From: Circinella umbellata
Taxonomy: Eukaryota > Mucoromycota > Mucoromycetes > Mucorales > Lichtheimiaceae
Assembly (NCBI GenBank): GCA_025093555.1
Contig: JAIWNF010000016.1
Location: forward strand, 248,001-312,000
DNA length: 64,000 nucleotides
Direction: 5' to 3'
Below are positions 60,015 to 64,000 of this stretch, piece by piece (the first letter of the stretch is position 1; each line of letters begins with the position of its first letter). A program made the position numbers and the translations under genes. Below the pieces are notes generated by a model. It saw only the letters and a program-made list of their open reading frames with translations, ran no database searches and was not told the origin of the DNA.

Positions 60015-62925
60015 CAATATTTCGTTATAGTAAAAATAAATAAATACAGTAAAATGATAAAGAGAAAGAAGAATAAAGAAAAAGAAAAACAATTGTATCG
60101 TATTTTGTTCTTTGTCAAAATGATTATATTAGACAACAAGCTATTGCCTTTTTTGGAATGAATGAAAATATTTCCCTGTTTAGCTTGGTTGTTATTGTTT
60201 TATCTATATTATATTTCAACATGTTTTTTTTTGTCACTACATGTTATTTTAAAATAGAGATATTCATATACCATCATTAATAGTTCTTTGAGTCAATTTT
60301 AATTGTTTCTGTGAAGGTCATCTTTAAGATAAAAAAAAAGGAGTCTCACTGCGTGAATGCTGGAACCAAAGCTCCGAAAAAAGAGAAATGAGATTAAAAC
60401 AACGCCAAACCCGTCTCCTGCATAAATAACCATTTGTTAAAGTGCCATGTTGTTTATACTCGTCTTCTTTGTCATCTTTTATAACTATGTTGGATATAAG
60501 CAACAGAAGGACTGAAGAAGGCGAAGTTGCACCAATAATCAATGAGAAACTAAAATCATAATAAGGCACAAAAATACCACGCATCACAGAGCACTGTAAA
60601 ACCTTTTGCAAGACATTTAAAATTTAGAATACATGCTACAATCATGTGTCGTGCTTTGATATGAGAAAATATAGAAAATGAAAAACCCTTCAAAATGTTT
60701 AAGAGCACCGTAATAATAGTAATATGCTATAATATTATATGATATATTTACCCTAAACAGAGGCGTCCTGATTTAAAAATGGTTTTACAACCTACGTAAG
60801 GGGTTCAACGAGCATGAAGCAAGAGTCAGTCATTCACACAACACCATGCGTAGTTATATACATATCAATGCATAGCATGAACTTTGATTTTTTCTGTAAC
60901 AATTGATGTCTACTACATTATAAGCAAGAAACAAACAATACAAGCTGTTGGACTACACTTGCTAAAGTACAGTATTTGAAAAAAATATTCAGCTATAACA
61001 TCACCAGGCTATCATTAAAAATTCAAAGCCTACCAAAATCTAACTGTACCAGATACCGTAAGGTAAGTACAGTTCTGAAGAGGTAGAACTGGGTTTTTGT
61101 AAGTACTGGTGCTCTACTTTCTGTTACATTTTGGATGGACTTTCATAATTTTGATTTGATAAACATTGACCTAAATAAGCTTTTCCAGAAATATAAAATG
61201 CAGTAATTTGATACAGTAGTCATTCGAAAAAATAAGGGTTGTATTAGACTTTTATGCAAACGAAATGGTCGGCGCTACGCTATACGAAAATTTCCTAAAC
61301 ATAGTTTGAATATAATATATCCCATCATTTGATTATTAATGGATCCATGTATTATGCTTTGGCAACTGGGGCTACTGTAAAAGTTAATAATAATGAATCC
61401 ATCATGGTTTCTTGGCTAAGAACCACTGGTGTAAAATCAGAAGCCGTATTATATACTAATAATGTGCTTCTGAAATATGCAGTATCTTTACATATTTCTT
61501 CTAAAAATAAAATATCATGGAACTTAGACCAACACAATATACCTTCTTTTATTACTATAATAATAGAGTCGAACTTTGTCTGAATAAAAATCTATTGTAT
61601 CATACATACATTATTAGTAGCTAACCAAAAGTATAATTGAAGAAGTGAAAAAAAATAAAAATCTGAATACGTATCTGTATTTATACGTATAATGTTTTGC
61701 TTGAAATTCTTTTCTATTGGCCTATATAATAAAATGTGTAAAGCACACAATGTAGAAGAGGCGAGTACGACAAAGCATTCATTAGTTTGACTTTTATATG
61801 TACGGAAAAGTACATCTGCTTTTGAATAGTGCGTTGCATATAATTTGAGGAGTACAGTTTACTACGTACCTATAGACTATTGATAAAACTACTATTCAGT
61901 CTCATGACAATAGTTTTGGTGTTGTTCTCGATACCTATTACTTAGTTTTGTGGCTCATAGTGAAAAGTCTGGGTGGTTAAAACAAAGTATGTTGTATATA
62001 TAAATAATCAAAAAAGGAAATCAAAGAAAATATGTCCTCATTGTCTTTGATACACGTTATTCTTATTTTTTAACCGTAATTATAAATATTAGGGGATACT
62101 TGAGTAGATATATAATTGTATATATTGTGATAACTTCTGACCATAAAACATATAGTAGTAGTGTGCATTATTTTGATGATATATCATGGCGCCATAAAAA
62201 AAATGGCTCCTTTTATTGATAAATAACTTTTTAAAAACAAATACGTAATAAGAAAGAAATACCGTTGTTTGTTACGTGCTGATTATTGGAAATTATTGAT
62301 ATTATAATATAACAAACAAAATACGTAAACCTCATCTGTTGCTACTATGGTAATCACTAATATCGTTTGTAAAAAAAAAGTAAAAGATGTGATAATTTCT
62401 TTCATAACAAGTCTCATGGCAACTCAAGGCTACCCAAAAGAAGTTTGATAACGAGGGAGAAGATATTAATATAATTAAGGATTAAAATAGATCTATAAAT
62501 CGGTTACGAAAACAAGAATCCAAAAATGGAAAATGGGATTTTTCTGAAGCCGATCGGGAGTTCATGTGGAAGGGAATAGTTGCTGTGCGTTAAACCCTTA
62601 CCATTGATTTAATATTGGGGCAATAGCATCCATTCTCACCCTTCCTCTTTATCATTTTTCTTTTTGCTTTTCTCCCTCTCTTTCCTCCCTCCCTTCCACA
62701 AAAAAAAAGTCATCACCCCGTGTCTCTTTCATAAATACACTTAATTTACTTATTTTACTCCTTCCATCTTTACAACTCAACATCAACAAATAACAAGCAT
62801 ATATTCTATTAATACAAAAACAATTCATTTTCTTTTTTGTGTGGGGAGAAAAACTGAAATATATAACAATAACAATAAAAATAAGTTCATTTTTTTTTGA
62901 AAAAAAAAAAAAAACTCGTTTTATC
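60015..62925. other. Gene-poor region before DCAF7
   Basis: AT-rich DNA with the PH gene promoter at its left end and the DCAF7 promoter at its right. Pyrimidine-rich DNA at 62630-62700 and A runs at 62898-62914 precede the DCAF7 start. An 84-codon frame at 61329-61583 has mixed composition but no recognised domain. A GGCGCC-containing palindrome (ATGGCGCCAT) lies near 62187. No RNA gene was seen. Confidence 0.5.
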
Positions 62926-64000
62926 ATGGACAATCAATCTCGACGTTACCCTTACGGCTATGGTCAAACAGGCAGCATGGCGGAGTCAGCACCAGCACAT
63001 ACTTCCCATCTTCCTCCACCTCCACAAAATACGCAACCATTACCTTCGAAAGAAATATATCAATATGATGCACCGTGGCCATTGTATGCTTTAGATTGGT
63101 GTAAAATACCCAATGAAAGGAAAGGCTTCCGGATGGCTATTGGTAGTCTCATTGAAGAAAGTAACAACAAGGTAATAAGAATAGTGATAATAATATACAT
63201 ATACATATATTATTTATATGCAGACACAGGTAAACTAAGATCCCCAAACTAAATGAACAATAATAATTATTATAATAATAATATAGTTACAAGTAATTGC
63301 ACGAACTGATACGCTTGAAGGTGCCAATGCATATTCAAGTCAACCTACACCTGATTTTACAGTGATGGCAGAAACGGATGTCTATTACCCAACAACTAGA
63401 GTGCTGTGGGAACCATGGAGGGTAAAGTATTGAGATGGCCTTTTTTGGAAGGGGGAACGGAGGGATCATCCGAGGGAGTGAGATGGGTAGAAGGGGGTTA
63501 GACAAGGAGAAATATAAAAAAAAAAGAGAAAGAGAGACAGATTTTTTTTTAAAAAGAACGGTTAAATGAATTATTTGGACATGCACTATTTTTTTCTAGA
63601 GTGATTCATGGCGTCCAGATCTTCTTGCAACAACTGGCGACATTTTGCGGATATGGCAATTAGTAGACCATCCACGATACGGTACAACAAGCAACTCCAT
63701 CAATAGTTCAAGTGGACGAAATAGTCCGCCTTATTTTATGCAAAAACTCGAAAAGAAAGCAGAACTTGCTAATGTAAATGTTGTTGTTCAATACAACTGA
63801 AATTTGTTATTTATTAATTATATGATGATGAAATAATAGATTAGAAATATTAACGTGAGCTCTTCTTTTCCTGCAGACAAAGCAAACTGATTTCTGTGCA
63901 CCACTGACATCGTTTGATTGGAATGAAACAGACCCATCATTAATAGTAACGTCAAGTATTGATACCACATGTACCGTTTGGAATGTCGAAACAAATCAAG
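62926..64000 (+). CDS. DCAF7/WDR68 (HAN11/TTG1-like) WD40 protein, partial at window end
   Basis: WD40 adaptor that in animals binds DYRK/HIPK kinases and the CUL4-DDB1 ligase and in plants (TTG1) scaffolds transcription complexes. Exons seen: 62926-63171, 63287-63421, 63600-63773, and 63877 running off the window. Residues 1-40 are a Pro/Gln/Ser-rich leader. Then comes the family core: [33 protein letters not shown] (compare the animal YEAPWTVYAMNW pattern), [30 protein letters not shown] and the near-identical [18 protein letters not shown] followed by [16 protein letters not shown] low-complexity insert of about 20 residues follows the second repeat. The remaining repeats lie outside the window. 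The ATG at 62926 is the first in frame after an A run. Confidence 0.93.

Noticed and set aside
61329..61583. 84-codon plus-strand ORF
   Set aside because: Mixed composition but no recognised domain, no intron signals and no neighbouring coding-like DNA.
1..64000. tRNA, rRNA or CRISPR-like features
   Set aside because: I looked for tRNA T-loop patterns, rRNA-like blocks and regularly spaced repeats with unique spacers and found none; the only regular array is the spacer-less minisatellite at 48.5 kb.

Overview
This window is AT-rich eukaryotic DNA. Its coding genes are split by short introns (about 70-200 bp) with GTAAGT/GTATGT-type donors and AG acceptors. Protein content, poly-Q/poly-N tracts, intron size and a repeated gene family that I recall from Mucoromycota point to an early-diverging filamentous fungus, probably Mucorales. 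The species cannot be fixed from the sequence alone. I rebuilt the gene models by hand by joining exons in frame; for all but one gene every junction was checked for phase.

Layout. 1-3.9 kb: no gene seen. 3.9-11.8 kb: a compact block of TAM41 (mitochondrial CDP-diacylglycerol synthase), prohibitin PHB1, a small Tom6-like tail-anchored protein, the ribosome-biogenesis factor RRS1 (divergent from the Tom6-like gene) and a Pho85-type cyclin. 11.8-18.2 kb: a gene-poor stretch of simple repeats. 18.2-20.0 kb: a DCAF12-like WD40 protein. 20-25.7 kb: gene-poor, with two decayed fragments of a repeated gene family and some orphan ORFs. 25.7-29.5 kb: a medium-chain acyl-CoA dehydrogenase convergent with an eight-exon SAM methyltransferase. 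33.2-34.8 kb: an ADH6/7-type zinc alcohol dehydrogenase. 36.1-43.4 kb: an ABC-F ATPase, a small unknown protein and an F-BAR/SH3 cytokinesis-type protein. 45.2-47.4 kb: the one intact member of the repeated family, an eight-exon, 458-residue protein with a PD...ExxK-like motif. 47.4-53.1 kb: gene-poor, with a 59-bp minisatellite, a frameshifted 0.9-kb copy of the family gene's 3' half and an orphan exon. 53.1-60.0 kb: a regulator-like protein with no visible zinc cluster, and a 1251-residue PH/coiled-coil protein. 62.9 kb to the end: a DCAF7/WDR68 homologue cut by the window edge.

The recognisable genes are mostly single-copy housekeeping functions: mitochondrial lipid, chaperone and import; beta-oxidation; ribosome assembly; translation; polarity and cytokinesis; and two candidate CUL4-DDB1 substrate receptors. 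They do not form a pathway cluster. The accessory component is the repeated family, with one intact gene and three broken fragments in the gene-poor tracts, and it is the best candidate for something undescribed.
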